Shown in pieces: positions 1 through 9,984 of a DNA stretch of 33,609 nt. The translations under genes were made by a program, and so were the position numbers. Position 1 is the first letter of the stretch. Every line of letters starts with the position of its first letter. The stretch is from Actinomycetota bacterium (GTDB taxonomy: Bacteria > Actinomycetota > Actinomycetes > S36-B12), in contig WLNQ01000005.1 in the NCBI GenBank assembly GCA_009699705.1, positions 1-33,609 of the forward strand. The letters run 5' to 3'. The notes under the pieces were generated by a model that had not been told where the DNA came from, searched no databases, and was given only the letters and a program-made list of their open reading frames with translations.

Positions 1-2012
1 GCATCGACAGTGACACCAAACTCCTGGAAAATAACTTTGTCGGAAGAGCTAGCGCCAAAGTGATCAATGCCAATAACTCGACCGCGGTCGCCCACGTATT
101 TCCACCAGCCCAAGGTGGCACCAGCTTCAACAGAAACTCGTGCGCGAACACTAGGAAGGAGAACTGAGTCGCGGTATGCCTGATCTTGCTCGTCGAACCA
201 TTCAAGACAAGGCATCGAAATGACGCGACTGGTAATACCTTCACTCGCAAGTTCTTCGTGGGCCTTGAGCGCAAGCTGAACTTCTGAGCCAGTTGCCAAT
301 AAGAGCACCTGTGGTGCCTCGTGCGTAGCAACAACATATGCACCGCGACGAACACCGTTCAGCGCCTGCGCAGAAGTGGTAATGGTTGGCACGTTTTGAC
401 GGGTGAGAACAAGGCCGACAGGGCGATGTTGAGTCAAGGTTGCGTGCCAGGCGCCAGCGGTTTCGTTTGCATCAGCGGGGCGAACAATGGAAAGTCCAGG
501 CATCGCCCGAAGGCTCCAAAGATGTTCAACAGGTTGATGAGTTGGCCCATCTTCGCCCAAGCCAACCGAGTCATGAGTCCACACGAAAGTCACAGGTGTC
601 TGCATCAATGCCGCAAGACGCACGGCACCACGCATGTAGTCGCTGAACACAAAGAAGGTGCCGCCGAAAGGACGCGTGAGCCCACTCAGCGACATTCCAT
701 TCAGTGCAGCACCCATAGCGTGTTCGCGAATGCCGTAATGGACGATGCGTCCATAAGGAGATGCATGTGGCACGGTGGTGGTGGCAGGTAGGAAACTCTT
801 GCCACCCTCAATCGTGGTGTTATTTGATTCGGCTAGGTCCGCCGAACCACCCCAAAACTCTGGCATCACTTTGGCGATGGCGTTGATGACTTCACCCGAC
901 GCCTTACGAGTAGCAAGTGAATCCGTGGCGGACCACTGAGGCAACGCCTCGTTAAACCCAGCAGGGAGTTCACCAGAGGTGATCCGATCCAGGAGAGCAG
1001 CTCGGTTTGGCTCGCTCGTTCGCCAAGCATTGAACGACTCATCCCAGCGACTTCTGTCTGATGCCACTCGACTCGTCAGGCGCGAACGAACAGCGTCGAG
1101 AATTTCCTGATCAAATGCGAACGAAACATCAGGGTCTAAATCAAGTTCAACTTTGGTCGCGGCAATCTCAGCGGCGCCCAACGCGGAGCCATGAGCCTTG
1201 GACGTATCCCGAGCGTTAGGTGCAGGCCAGGCAATCGTGGAACGCATTGCAATAAAGGTCGGACGATTTTTTTCGGTCTTCGAATTTTCAATTGCGTCGT
1301 ACACGGCAGGCAGGTTGATATTTCCATCGTCAAGACGATCCACGTAATGCGTAACCCAGCCATAGGACTCGTAGCGTGCAACAACATCCTCAGTGAAGGA
1401 AACGGCAGTGTCGCCTTCAATGGAAATGTGATTGTCATCCCAGATGACGGTGAGGTTATTGAGAGCCTGCGTACCCGCCAGCGAGGAAGCCTCACCAGAA
1501 ATACCTTCTTGAAGGTCGCCATCGGAAGCGATGACCCAGATGTGGTGATCAAAGGGGCTGCTGCCAAGGGGCGCATCGGGATCGAAAAGGCCGCGTTCAT
1601 AACGCCCAGCCATGGCCATGCCTACTGCGGTGGCTAGCCCATTGCCGAGGGGACCAGTGGTGGTCTCCACTCCAGCGGTGTGGCCATATTCAGGATGTCC
1701 AGGAGTGCGGGCCCCGGAGGTACGAAAGGACTCCAAATCACCCATGGTGAGGCCGTATTGGCTGAGAAAAAGTTCGCTATACAGGGTCAAACTTGAGTGC
1801 CCACAACTGAGCACAAAACGGTCCCGGCCAATCCAAGAGGGCTCTGCTGGGTCATGACGCATGACGCGCTGAAAGAGGACGTACGCCAAGGGAGCAAGGG
1901 TCATGGCAGTGCCGGGATGACCGTTTCCTACCTTTTGCACTGCATCCATCGCTAAGGCGCGAATAAATGCCGTTGCTCGTTCATCCGTGCTGGTCCACTC
2001 GAGTTCAGTCAC
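1..2012 (-). CDS. tkt: Transketolase, truncated at its C-terminus by the window edge
   Basis: Reverse-strand translation from GTG 2010-2012: VTELEWTSTDERATAFIRALAMDAVQKVGNGHPGTAMTLAPLAYVLFQRVMRHDPAEPSWIGRDRFVLSCGHSS..., the classic transketolase TPP domain. Missing from the ORF track because no stop lies in the window. Confidence 0.96.
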   Translation of the reverse strand, partial: MTELEWTSTDERATAFIRALAMDAVQKVGNGHPGTAMTLAPLAYVLFQRVMRHDPAEPSWIGRDRFVLSCGHSSLTLYSELFLSQYGLTMGDLESFRTSGARTPGHPEYGHTAGVETTTGPLGNGLATAVGMAMAGRYERGLFDPDAPLGSSPFDHHIWVIASDGDLQEGISGEASSLAGTQALNNLTVIWDDNHISIEGDTAVSFTEDVVARYESYGWVTHYVDRLDDGNINLPAVYDAIENSKTEKNRPTFIAMRSTIAWPAPNARDTSKAHGSALGAAEIAATKVELDLDPDVSFAFDQEILDAVRSRLTSRVASDRSRWDESFNAWRTSEPNRAALLDRITSGELPAGFNEALPQWSATDSLATRKASGEVINAIAKVMPEFWGGSADLAESNNTTIEGGKSFLPATTTVPHASPYGRIVHYGIREHAMGAALNGMSLSGLTRPFGGTFFVFSDYMRGAVRLAALMQTPVTFVWTHDSVGLGEDGPTHQPVEHLWSLRAMPGLSIVRPADANETAGAWHATLTQHRPVGLVLTRQNVPTITTSAQALNGVRRGAYVVATHEAPQVLLLATGSEVQLALKAHEELASEGITSRVISMPCLEWFDEQDQAYRDSVLLPSVRARVSVEAGATLGWWKYVGDRGRVIGIDHFGASSSDKVIFQEFGVTVD

Positions 2013-2075
2013 GAGGAAAACTCTAGTGCGGTCCACCGGCGGTTGGAACCACCGCTCCACGGCTAGGCTATGGGG

Positions 2076-2990
2076 GTGTCGACAAGTCTTCAGGTGCCGC
2101 AAACATCACCGCGTGCGCGCTTGGCTGCGCATGTTGCGCTCACAAAACCACGCATTGTTGAACTTTTACTCGTGACCGCTGTGCCAACGATGTTTTTGGC
2201 AGCTCAGGGTTTACCAACCCTTCGAGCCACCATCGCAGTACTTCTTGGCGGAGCATTAGCCGCTATGGGCGCCAACACTCTTAACAGCGTGTACGACCGA
2301 GATATCGATGCCTTGATGCATCGAACTGATAAGCGCCCTGCCGCTATGGGCATCGTGAGTGTTCGTGCCGGGCTCTTTCAAGGTTTTCTGCTCAGTGTTG
2401 CTAGTGCTTTCTTTTTGGCTTGGTGGACGAACTATCTTTCGGCAATCCTCGCGCTCGTGGCGATAGCGGCCTATGCCGTCGGCTACACGATCTGGTTGAA
2501 GCGTCGCACCGCGCAAAACATCGTGTGGGGTGGGGCTGCGGGTTGCATGCCGGTGTTGATCGCCTGGTCAGCCGTGACTGGTTCGCTGACCTGGACCCCA
2601 CTGGTGCTGTTCCTCATCGTGTTCTTCTGGACGCCACCGCATTACTGGCCACTGGCGATGAAATACAAAGACGACTACGAGCGCGCAGGCGTTCCGATGT
2701 TGCCGGTCTTGAAATCCTCAGAGTACGTGTGCGTAAGCATTGTGCGTTACAGCTGGGTCATGGTTCTTGTATCGCTGGTATTGATTCCTGTCGCGCCGAT
2801 GGGTCCAGTGTACGCCGTGTCTGCTGCTGTTCTAGGCGCGCTATTTGTTTATGAGGCCTACCGCCTGCTTGGGGCAGCACGTCGAAACGATGAGAATCTT
2901 CTGAGTCGCGCAATGCGCTTGTTCCACTACTCGATCAGCTACTTGGCCTTACTTTTTCTCGCAATTGCTATCGATCCATTTATTTTCTAA
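2076..2990 (+). CDS. ctaB: Protoheme IX farnesyltransferase (heme O synthase)
   Basis: KPRIVELLLVTAVPTMFLA, NxxxDRDID motif (NSVYDRDIDALMHRTDKRP), multiple TM segments. GTG 2076 preferred over ATG 2070 because TAGGCT lies exactly 6 nt upstream. Confidence 0.95.
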   Translation: MSTSLQVPQTSPRARLAAHVALTKPRIVELLLVTAVPTMFLAAQGLPTLRATIAVLLGGALAAMGANTLNSVYDRDIDALMHRTDKRPAAMGIVSVRAGLFQGFLLSVASAFFLAWWTNYLSAILALVAIAAYAVGYTIWLKRRTAQNIVWGGAAGCMPVLIAWSAVTGSLTWTPLVLFLIVFFWTPPHYWPLAMKYKDDYERAGVPMLPVLKSSEYVCVSIVRYSWVMVLVSLVLIPVAPMGPVYAVSAAVLGALFVYEAYRLLGAARRNDENLLSRAMRLFHYSISYLALLFLAIAIDPFIF

Positions 2991-3928
2991 ACGTGCACCG
3001 GGCCGCGGACCCGCTCCGTTGACGGCATAAACAGCATGGTGATCCATAAACCCACAGCACCTGTGACGTGAATGAGTACCAAGAGAATTGGTAAACCCGT
3101 GAAGTATTGCGTGTAACCGACTGTCGCTTGAGCAACGGAGATACCCACCAGAAGCCAAGCCAGCAGGATGGCTCGACGGGGTGCATTGGTCAGGTGAAGG
3201 GCCAGAAGTAAGGCAATCAAGAGTCCGATGAACAGCAGAACTACATCCGCATGCATCCAAGAAACCATTCGGGGATCAAAATTGAAACGGTTCTCTGCCT
3301 TTGCATCACCACTGTGCGGTCCGCTGCCCGTCACGATCGTTCCCAGCATCACCACTAACGCTGTGACGCCAACCAGTGTCCACGTCAATTTTCTAATTTC
3401 GGTGCGAACCAACAACGATGCCTGAGCGTCACCTTGGTCCCCAGAGCGCACAACAAGGGCCACGCAGCCTGCAATAAGCAGCATCGAGACTCCAAAGTGC
3501 GAAGCCACAGTCAGTGGACTCAAACCAGTGAGAACGGTGATGCCGCCAAGTATTGCTTGCGCAAATGTTCCAAGAATTGGGATCGCGGCCAATGCCAGCA
3601 ATACCTTTCGGCTCTGTCCACCATTTGCAACACGACGACGCTGATCAACGATGGCAGCGACGAGCGCAGCTGCAGCCAACACCACGAGAATGAATGTCAA
3701 TGAGCGGTTACCGAACTCAACGTACTTATGCCAGGCCTGCTCTTGGTGCACGGTGGGGACGTACGAACCTTCTACACATTGAGGCCAGGTCGGGCAACCT
3801 AATCCAGATCCGGTCACCCGCACGGTTGCGCCTGTCACAACAATCGCCGCTTGCGCGACTAAGTTTGCGATGTAGATTCCTCGCGTCTTACGTCCTGCAC
3901 GCTGACTTGTCATGTTCTTCGATTCCAT
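2987..3928 (-). CDS. ctaA: Heme A synthase, CtaA/COX15 family
   Basis: VRVTGSGLGCPTWPQCVEGSYVP, HFGVSMLLIAG, TGSGPHSGDAKAENRF; multi-TM. The ORF may also start at 3946, overlapping the upstream permease. Confidence 0.93.
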   Translation of the reverse strand: MESKNMTSQRAGRKTRGIYIANLVAQAAIVVTGATVRVTGSGLGCPTWPQCVEGSYVPTVHQEQAWHKYVEFGNRSLTFILVVLAAAALVAAIVDQRRRVANGGQSRKVLLALAAIPILGTFAQAILGGITVLTGLSPLTVASHFGVSMLLIAGCVALVVRSGDQGDAQASLLVRTEIRKLTWTLVGVTALVVMLGTIVTGSGPHSGDAKAENRFNFDPRMVSWMHADVVLLFIGLLIALLLALHLTNAPRRAILLAWLLVGISVAQATVGYTQYFTGLPILLVLIHVTGAVGLWITMLFMPSTERVRGPVHV

Positions 3929-3933
3929 GATGG

Positions 3934-4698
3934 TTATGGCTCCCATTTAAAGGTGCGACGAGCAACATATATTCCCGCGGATGCCCAAAGCGCGAGTACA
4001 AGAATCGGTATGAGTGGAAGTGATCCGAATTCAAGGCAGGATCGAAGTCCGTTTGCCAATGCAGCGCTTGGCAGTAAATCAATCACGTTGGCCACGGAAG
4101 CGGGCATATGTGAGCTTGCAATGATCACTCCGCCAAACATGATGAATACCAGGAAGAGTCCGTTGGCGATCGCGAGAACTGCTTCAGCCCTAAACAATCC
4201 CGCAATGACCATTGCCCAGGAAGTCCATGCGGCTATCGCCAGGATTGCGACGACTATGGCTAATGGAATACCAGGAAGTTCCGGTGACCAACCCAAGAAC
4301 ACTCCGGTGATACCGATTGCAGTGCTCGACATCAACGTAAGAGTTGCCGTTGCGATGATCTTTCCTGCAAGTAAGTCAAAGCGAGTCAGGGGAGTGGTGC
4401 CAAGGTAGCGAAGTGCGCCTGAACGTCGCTCAAAGCCGGTACCGATTGCCAACGAGGTGAAACAGGTAGCGATGATGCTCACTGCGAAAACTGTTGGTAC
4501 TGCGGAGTTGATTGTATTTGTCGAAAGATTTGTTAGACCCAGCGCGAGCAGTAAACCGACGGGGACGATGAACATCAACAACAGTTGCTCGCCATTACGC
4601 AAAAGGAGTTTCAATTCCCAAGCGGCATGGGCGCGAATGCGAGTGACGTGAGATGTGTGTGGATGGGTAGGAGTCAGCTCTGTTGATGACATTGTCAT
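3934..4698 (-). CDS. ABC transporter permease (ABC-2 type)
   Basis: Six-TM ABC-2 membrane protein, 4-nt overlap with the upstream ATPase gene. Confidence 0.85.
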   Translation of the reverse strand: MTMSSTELTPTHPHTSHVTRIRAHAAWELKLLLRNGEQLLLMFIVPVGLLLALGLTNLSTNTINSAVPTVFAVSIIATCFTSLAIGTGFERRSGALRYLGTTPLTRFDLLAGKIIATATLTLMSSTAIGITGVFLGWSPELPGIPLAIVVAILAIAAWTSWAMVIAGLFRAEAVLAIANGLFLVFIMFGGVIIASSHMPASVANVIDLLPSAALANGLRSCLEFGSLPLIPILVLALWASAGIYVARRTFKWEP

Positions 4699-5597
4699 TG
4701 CGCTACCTCGTTGGAAGTATCGATAAGCAGTTGCTCGAGTGTTTTGTTTCCTACGCCAAGTTCAGTTGCCATGACACCTTGTGCTGAACACCAGGTTGTG
4801 ATGATCGACATGATTTCTGGAGTCGGTTTTCCGGTAACGACATATTTCCCCAGTTGCGCTTCATGGGCGATGTACCCGTCTGGTAAGGCAGACGTGAGGT
4901 CGGAAAGGTTAAGCTCTTTGGGACCTCCGAACGAGATCGCGTCCTGTGTGCCAGTGAGTTCAGCAAGCGTTCCCGTCATTGCAACCCGCCCTTGAGAAAG
5001 CAGCGTGATGGAGTCTGCGAGATCTTCGACATCAGCCAGCAAGTGAGTCGTTAAGACGATTGCGACTCCGTCATCTCGCTGTTGGCGCAGCAAATCCAAT
5101 AAATTGCGGCGAGCAAGGGCATCAAGCCCTGCTGTCGGCTCGTCCAAAAACAGCAAGGTAGGCCGGGGCAGCAGAGCCGCAGCCAGTTTTACTCGTTGCT
5201 GCTCTCCACCAGATAGGCGCCTGGTCTGGGTGCGTATCGAAGGATCAATGCCTACCTGCGCAAGTAAGGTCGCTGGATCGTTTGGATGTGGGTAAAGCTT
5301 GGCCAGATAGGTGAGCCATTCAAGGGGACGCGCCGTGGGGTAGAGGCCACCAGTTTGGAGCATGACACCCATCTGACTACGTACCTGCGGCGCTTGTGGA
5401 TGCTGCTCGAAAAGCTGGACAAGACCGCTTGAAGCTGAACGCAAGCCGCAGGCAACCTCAATAGTGCTGGTCTTGCCCGCACCATTTGGTCCAAGTAGGG
5501 CGGTGATTTCGCCCTCGTGGGCGACAAAATCAAGCCCGTTCACCGCAATTTTCTCTCCATAACGGACCACCAATTGGGAGATTTCTACAGCGGCCAT
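4695..5597 (-). CDS. ABC transporter ATP-binding protein (DrrA/CcmA-like)
   Basis: Walker A GPNGAGKTS, signature LSGGEQQR, Walker B LLFLDEPTAGLD. Confidence 0.93.
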   Translation of the reverse strand: MAAVEISQLVVRYGEKIAVNGLDFVAHEGEITALLGPNGAGKTSTIEVACGLRSASSGLVQLFEQHPQAPQVRSQMGVMLQTGGLYPTARPLEWLTYLAKLYPHPNDPATLLAQVGIDPSIRTQTRRLSGGEQQRVKLAAALLPRPTLLFLDEPTAGLDALARRNLLDLLRQQRDDGVAIVLTTHLLADVEDLADSITLLSQGRVAMTGTLAELTGTQDAISFGGPKELNLSDLTSALPDGYIAHEAQLGKYVVTGKPTPEIMSIITTWCSAQGVMATELGVGNKTLEQLLIDTSNEVAQ

Positions 5598-5603
5598 TTG
5601 ATG

Positions 5604-5609
5604 AGCATA
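5604..5609 (-). promoter_or_regulatory. Predicted -10 TATGCT for a leaderless transcript of the ABC ATPase gene
   Basis: Minus strand TATGCT-catcaa-ATG, N6 spacing. Confidence 0.5.
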
Positions 5610-5655
5610 GGCAGCCCTCGTGGAGTCCTAGACCCCCGGGTTTTGTGATTTCAAT

Positions 5656-5685
5656 GAATTACGCAACAATGAAGTTGTGAAATTC
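5656..5685. promoter_or_regulatory. Candidate SufR operator overlapping the sufR start codon
   Basis: GAATTacgCAAC-AATGAA-GTTGtgaAATTC: inverted repeat, 10/12 arm positions paired, with CAAC-N6-GTTG core. Confidence 0.6.
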
Positions 5686-6339
5686 CCTGGAGATGCAGCA
5701 GAGCGAGTAGCTCGAAGCCTGCTTGCGCAGGGTCCGGGTACGCCTTCTCAGCTGGCAGATCGCCTCAGTCTGACCTCGGCGGCCATCCGCAAGTCCTTAT
5801 CCAGCCTCACAGCTGAAGGGCTTGTTGAGGGATCTGAGCGCTCGCCTTATGGACCGGCGCCGGCTAAACGTCGCGGCCGCCCAAGCGTCGTGTTCAGTTT
5901 GACCGGCCGGGGACGCGCTGCACTCAATCAAGAAGGTGACTCGTTGGCGCTTGAAGCACTTCGCTTTGTTGCGGAAGTACAGGGGCAAGCCGGAATTGTC
6001 GCTTTTGCGGAACGACGAGCAGCCAAACTCATGGCACAACTCAGCACCCAAGCTGACAGCACGACAGGTGCAGTTGAGCAACTAGCTCAGACGCTGACTG
6101 ATGCGGGTTACGCCGCGTCGGTTGAAAAGACATCAGACGGCGGCTATGCCGTGCAGTTATGCCAACATCATTGCCCCGTCATTGATGCGGCAACCGAATT
6201 CCCAGAACTTTGTGAAGCAGAAACTCGAGCCCTAGGTGACGCATTAGGACTACACGTCACTCGACTAGCCACCTTGTCGCACGGCGATGGTGTGTGCACG
6301 ACAGTTATTCCACTCGTACAGCGGAAGGCACTCGCATGA
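5677..6339 (+). CDS. sufR: SufR-type Fe-S cluster-responsive transcriptional regulator (HTH)
   Basis: N-terminal winged HTH; C-terminal Cys cluster [22 protein letters not shown]...[11 protein letters not shown]; first gene of the suf operon; GTG start. Confidence 0.88.
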   Translation: MKFPGDAAERVARSLLAQGPGTPSQLADRLSLTSAAIRKSLSSLTAEGLVEGSERSPYGPAPAKRRGRPSVVFSLTGRGRAALNQEGDSLALEALRFVAEVQGQAGIVAFAERRAAKLMAQLSTQADSTTGAVEQLAQTLTDAGYAASVEKTSDGGYAVQLCQHHCPVIDAATEFPELCEAETRALGDALGLHVTRLATLSHGDGVCTTVIPLVQRKALA

Positions 6340-7748
6340 GTACTGAACAAGATACAGCGATTGATGAACTAGGGCGTTACGACTACGGATGGCACGATCC
6401 CGATTTGGCTGGCGTTAATGCCCGTCGCGGGTTAAGTGAAGAAGTCGTGCGCGATATCAGTGCGCTCAAGAACGAGCCAGCATGGATGTTGGAAATGCGT
6501 CTCAAGGGCCTGCGCCTTTTTGACCGCAAGCCGATGCCGTCTTGGGGTTCAGATCTCAATGGAATTCACTTTGACAACATCAAGTATTTCGTGCGGTCCA
6601 CTGAGAAGCAGGCCACGAGTTGGGAAGACCTTCCTGATGACATCAAGAACACCTATGACCGTCTGGGTATCCCAGAGGCCGAAAAGCAGCGTCTGGTTGC
6701 TGGCGTAGCAGCGCAATACGAATCTGAAGTGGTTTATCACAAGATTCGTGAGGACTTAGAAGAACAAGGTGTGCTGTTCCTTGACACCGACACTGCTCTT
6801 CGTGAGCACGAAGAAATGTTCAAAGAGTATTTCGGCACGGTAATTCCTGTTGGCGACAATAAGTTTGCGGCACTGAACACAGCTGTATGGTCCGGCGGAT
6901 CTTTCATCTATGTTCCAAAAGGCGTAAATGTCGAAATCCCACTGCAGGCCTACTTCCGCATTAATACGGAAAACATGGGTCAGTTTGAACGCACGCTGAT
7001 GATCATCGACGAAGGTGCTCACGTGCACTACGTCGAAGGTTGTACTGCACCGATTTACTCTTCTGATTCCTTGCACTCTGCTGTCGTTGAAATCATCGTT
7101 AAAAAGGGTGCAAGTTGCCGCTACACGACGATTCAGAACTGGTCGACCAATGTGTACAACTTGGTAACCAAGCGCGCGATTTGCTACGAAGACGCGACGA
7201 TGGAATGGATCGACGGCAATCTCGGTTCCAAGGTAACCATGAAGTACCCAGCTGTGTGGCTCATGGGCGAGCGTGCACACGGTGAAACATTGTCGCTCGC
7301 ATTCGCTGGTCCAGGTATGCACCAAGACGCGGGTTCCAAGATGATTCACGCGGCTCCAAACACCACGTCAACGATTGTTTCCAAATCTGTTGCACGTGGC
7401 GGCGGGCGAACTTCATACCGTGGCTTGGTTCAGATCAATGAAGGTGCGCACGGCTCACGGGCAACAGTGAAGTGCGACGCGCTACTTATTGATGACGATT
7501 CTCGTTCTGACACCTATCCGTATATCGACGTTCGCGAAGATGATGTGTCCATGGGGCATGAAGCGACGGTCTCAAAGATCAGTGACAGCCAGTTGTTCTA
7601 CCTAATGTCACGAGGTATGACCGAAGATGAGGCCATGGGCATGATTGTTCGTGGCTTTATCGAGCCAATCGCTCGTGAATTACCAATGGAATACGCCATT
7701 GAATTGAATCGTCTCATCGAATTACAGATGGAAGGCGCTGTCGGATGA
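6336..7748 (+). CDS. sufB: Fe-S cluster assembly protein SufB
   Basis: [19 protein letters not shown]...; SufB core ([54 protein letters not shown]). ATGA overlap with sufR gives the start at 6336. Confidence 0.97.
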   Translation: MSTEQDTAIDELGRYDYGWHDPDLAGVNARRGLSEEVVRDISALKNEPAWMLEMRLKGLRLFDRKPMPSWGSDLNGIHFDNIKYFVRSTEKQATSWEDLPDDIKNTYDRLGIPEAEKQRLVAGVAAQYESEVVYHKIREDLEEQGVLFLDTDTALREHEEMFKEYFGTVIPVGDNKFAALNTAVWSGGSFIYVPKGVNVEIPLQAYFRINTENMGQFERTLMIIDEGAHVHYVEGCTAPIYSSDSLHSAVVEIIVKKGASCRYTTIQNWSTNVYNLVTKRAICYEDATMEWIDGNLGSKVTMKYPAVWLMGERAHGETLSLAFAGPGMHQDAGSKMIHAAPNTTSTIVSKSVARGGGRTSYRGLVQINEGAHGSRATVKCDALLIDDDSRSDTYPYIDVREDDVSMGHEATVSKISDSQLFYLMSRGMTEDEAMGMIVRGFIEPIARELPMEYAIELNRLIELQMEGAVG

Positions 7749-8869
7749 GTGCTGTCACCATTACGCCTCCTATGGATCTTGCACCTCGCGTGCATTCCTT
7801 GGATCCTGATGCGTTTTCCGTTCCAACTGCCAGAGACGAAGAATGGCGCTTCTCTCCGGTTGATCGACTGAAGCATTTTTTCATTGCGGACCCGGCTGCC
7901 GGATTCGTTACCGCCACAGGTGCTGGCATCAACCTGGTGCCGATGGCGGAAGTGGCTAGCTCATGGATTCCTATTGACCTGCCATCTGCGATTGCCAGGG
8001 CGCATGTCAGCAAGGCGGGAGTCCTGGAGATTCCTGCTCAAGCACAATGGACTGAGCCGGTCATCGTAGATCTAACAACAACAGCAGCAAACTCATACCA
8101 ACACCTTGAAATCGTTGCGGGTCATTTCAGCGTTGCCACGGTGGTTGTTCGGCAGACGCTGACAGGAAATGTGAGCGGCGCCATCATTATTAACGTTGGT
8201 GATGGTGCACAGTTGCGCGTCATCACTGTCGTTGAGGGTGAATTCTCAACGGCTCTTGCTTTGCAAATGCCAATTATTGTTGGCCGCGACGCGACTTTCA
8301 CTGGTGCGCTTGCCACCCTTGGTGGCGGTGCTGTTCGCGTTCAAAGTTCAGTCAAATACAGCGCTCCTGGTGGTCGGGCCGAACTCTTTGGAGTTTTCCT
8401 AGCTGATGCTGATCAACACGTCGAAAATCGTATTTTTGTCAATCATGATCAACCACATTGCGTAAGTGAGGTGCTATTTAAGGGAGCACTACTGAACCCA
8501 GGAGCACGCAGCGCCTGGATCGGCGATGTGCTTGTTCGCAAGGATGCGATTGGCACGGAAACGCACCAAGCGAATCGCAATCTCTTGTTATCTGAAGGTT
8601 CCCGGGCAGATTCCGTGCCTAACCTGGAACTCGAAACAGGAGACATCGTTCGAGCTGGGCATGCGAGTGCGACTGGTCGTTTTGATGACGAACAGTTGTT
8701 CTATTTGCAGTCACGTGGTTTGAGCCTTGACGAGGCGCGCCAGCTGGTTGTTCGCGGCTTCTTTGCTGACGTTCTTGGTCGAATTGGCGACACTCAGTGG
8801 CGCGATGAGTTGCTACTCAAGATTTCTGATCGCCTAGGCATTACACCGATGGAAGAAATCGATGAGTGA
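7745..8869 (+). CDS. sufD: Fe-S cluster assembly protein SufD
   Basis: SufB/D C-terminal domain ([30 protein letters not shown]); ATGA overlap with sufB. Confidence 0.93.
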   Translation: MSAVTITPPMDLAPRVHSLDPDAFSVPTARDEEWRFSPVDRLKHFFIADPAAGFVTATGAGINLVPMAEVASSWIPIDLPSAIARAHVSKAGVLEIPAQAQWTEPVIVDLTTTAANSYQHLEIVAGHFSVATVVVRQTLTGNVSGAIIINVGDGAQLRVITVVEGEFSTALALQMPIIVGRDATFTGALATLGGGAVRVQSSVKYSAPGGRAELFGVFLADADQHVENRIFVNHDQPHCVSEVLFKGALLNPGARSAWIGDVLVRKDAIGTETHQANRNLLLSEGSRADSVPNLELETGDIVRAGHASATGRFDDEQLFYLQSRGLSLDEARQLVVRGFFADVLGRIGDTQWRDELLLKISDRLGITPMEEIDE

Positions 8870-9221
8870 TTTTGTTCGAGTTGCAGTTCTTGGCGATGTT
8901 CCGATGGGAACCGCACTTAAAGTCACGGTAAATAATCGTGCAATTGCCCTAGTGAATTGCGCTGAAGGTGTCTTCGCTATTTCGGATGTGTGTTCACATG
9001 CAGATGTCTCTTTGTCTGAGGGCGAAGTCATCGATTGCACCATTGAATGCTGGTTGCACGGTTCGCAATTCAATCTGCGAACAGGCTTACCACTAACTCC
9101 GCCTGCAATTAGTGCAGTTCCTACTTATGAAGTTCGACTCGTTGATGATGCGGGAACCACGCACATCGAAGTTGCAACCTCTCCCACCCCTGTTTCTACC
9201 GATGGAAGGCCCCAATCATGA
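8862..9221 (+). CDS. Rieske-type [2Fe-2S] ferredoxin in the suf operon
   Basis: Rieske ligands CSH ... CWLH (DVCSHADVSLSEGEVIDCTIECWLHGSQF). Confidence 0.93.
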   Translation: MSDFVRVAVLGDVPMGTALKVTVNNRAIALVNCAEGVFAISDVCSHADVSLSEGEVIDCTIECWLHGSQFNLRTGLPLTPPAISAVPTYEVRLVDDAGTTHIEVATSPTPVSTDGRPQS

Positions 9222-9979
9222 GCGCTCTAGTAATCACTGACCTTCACGCGCAGGTTCAGACTGACACCGGTCCAAAAGATATCCTTCGTGGTGTCACCTT
9301 GACTATTGATTCCGGACTGACCCACGCCATCATGGGTCCCAATGGCTCAGGCAAATCAACTCTGGCCTATGTCATTGCCGGGCATCCTCGCTACACCGTC
9401 ACTTCAGGAAGCATCACCCTTGACGGTGTTGACGTGCTAGCTATGAGCGTTGATGAGCGGGCCCGTGCAGGTCTGTTTTTAGCTATGCAATATCCAGTCG
9501 AAGTGCCGGGTGTGTCGGTAGCTAACTTCCTGCGTACCGCTGTCACGGCTGCACGTGGAGAAGCGCCAAAGCTTCGTTTGTGGATTAAAGAAATGAAGGA
9601 AGCAATGGCTGACCTTCAAATGGATTCATCGTTTGCTGAACGTAATCTCAATGAAGGATTTTCTGGTGGCGAGAAGAAGCGTCTAGAAATTCTGCAATTG
9701 GGTCTACTTCGTCCCAAGATCGCGATTCTGGACGAGACTGACTCAGGACTCGATGTCGATGCGCTGCGTGTGGTTTCCGAGGGCGTGAACCGCTTCCGTG
9801 AAGCGACTGGTGCTGGCACATTGCTGATCACCCATTACACCCGCATCTTGCGTTACATCACCCCAGATGTCGTGCATGTTTTCTCCGATGGTCGCATCGT
9901 GGAAACTGGTGGACCAGAGTTGGCTGACATTCTCGAAGCTGACGGCTACGAGCGATTTACCACGGTGAAGACCGCTTAA
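9218..9979 (+). CDS. sufC: Fe-S cluster assembly ATPase SufC
   Basis: GPNGSGKSTLAYVIAGHPRY, LNEGFSGGEKKRLEILQ, IAILDETDSGLDVDAL. Confidence 0.97.
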   Translation: MSALVITDLHAQVQTDTGPKDILRGVTLTIDSGLTHAIMGPNGSGKSTLAYVIAGHPRYTVTSGSITLDGVDVLAMSVDERARAGLFLAMQYPVEVPGVSVANFLRTAVTAARGEAPKLRLWIKEMKEAMADLQMDSSFAERNLNEGFSGGEKKRLEILQLGLLRPKIAILDETDSGLDVDALRVVSEGVNRFREATGAGTLLITHYTRILRYITPDVVHVFSDGRIVETGGPELADILEADGYERFTTVKTA

Positions 9980-9984
9980 TTCAC

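Noticed and set aside
5654-5680. 8-codon [11 protein letters not shown] ending in the sufR start codon (GTGA overlap)
   Set aside because: No RBS and no TANNNT at N6; better explained by the operator palindrome. Chance is likely.
6756-7349. 197-aa ORF antisense to sufB
   Set aside because: Opposite strand of a strongly conserved CDS; no recognisable domain. The same applies to other long antisense ORFs (e.g. 1191-1637 against tkt, 10087-10425 against sufS).
6336-7748. Possible SufB intein, as in Mycobacterium tuberculosis
   Set aside because: The ORF is of normal uninterrupted SufB length with no intein blocks.
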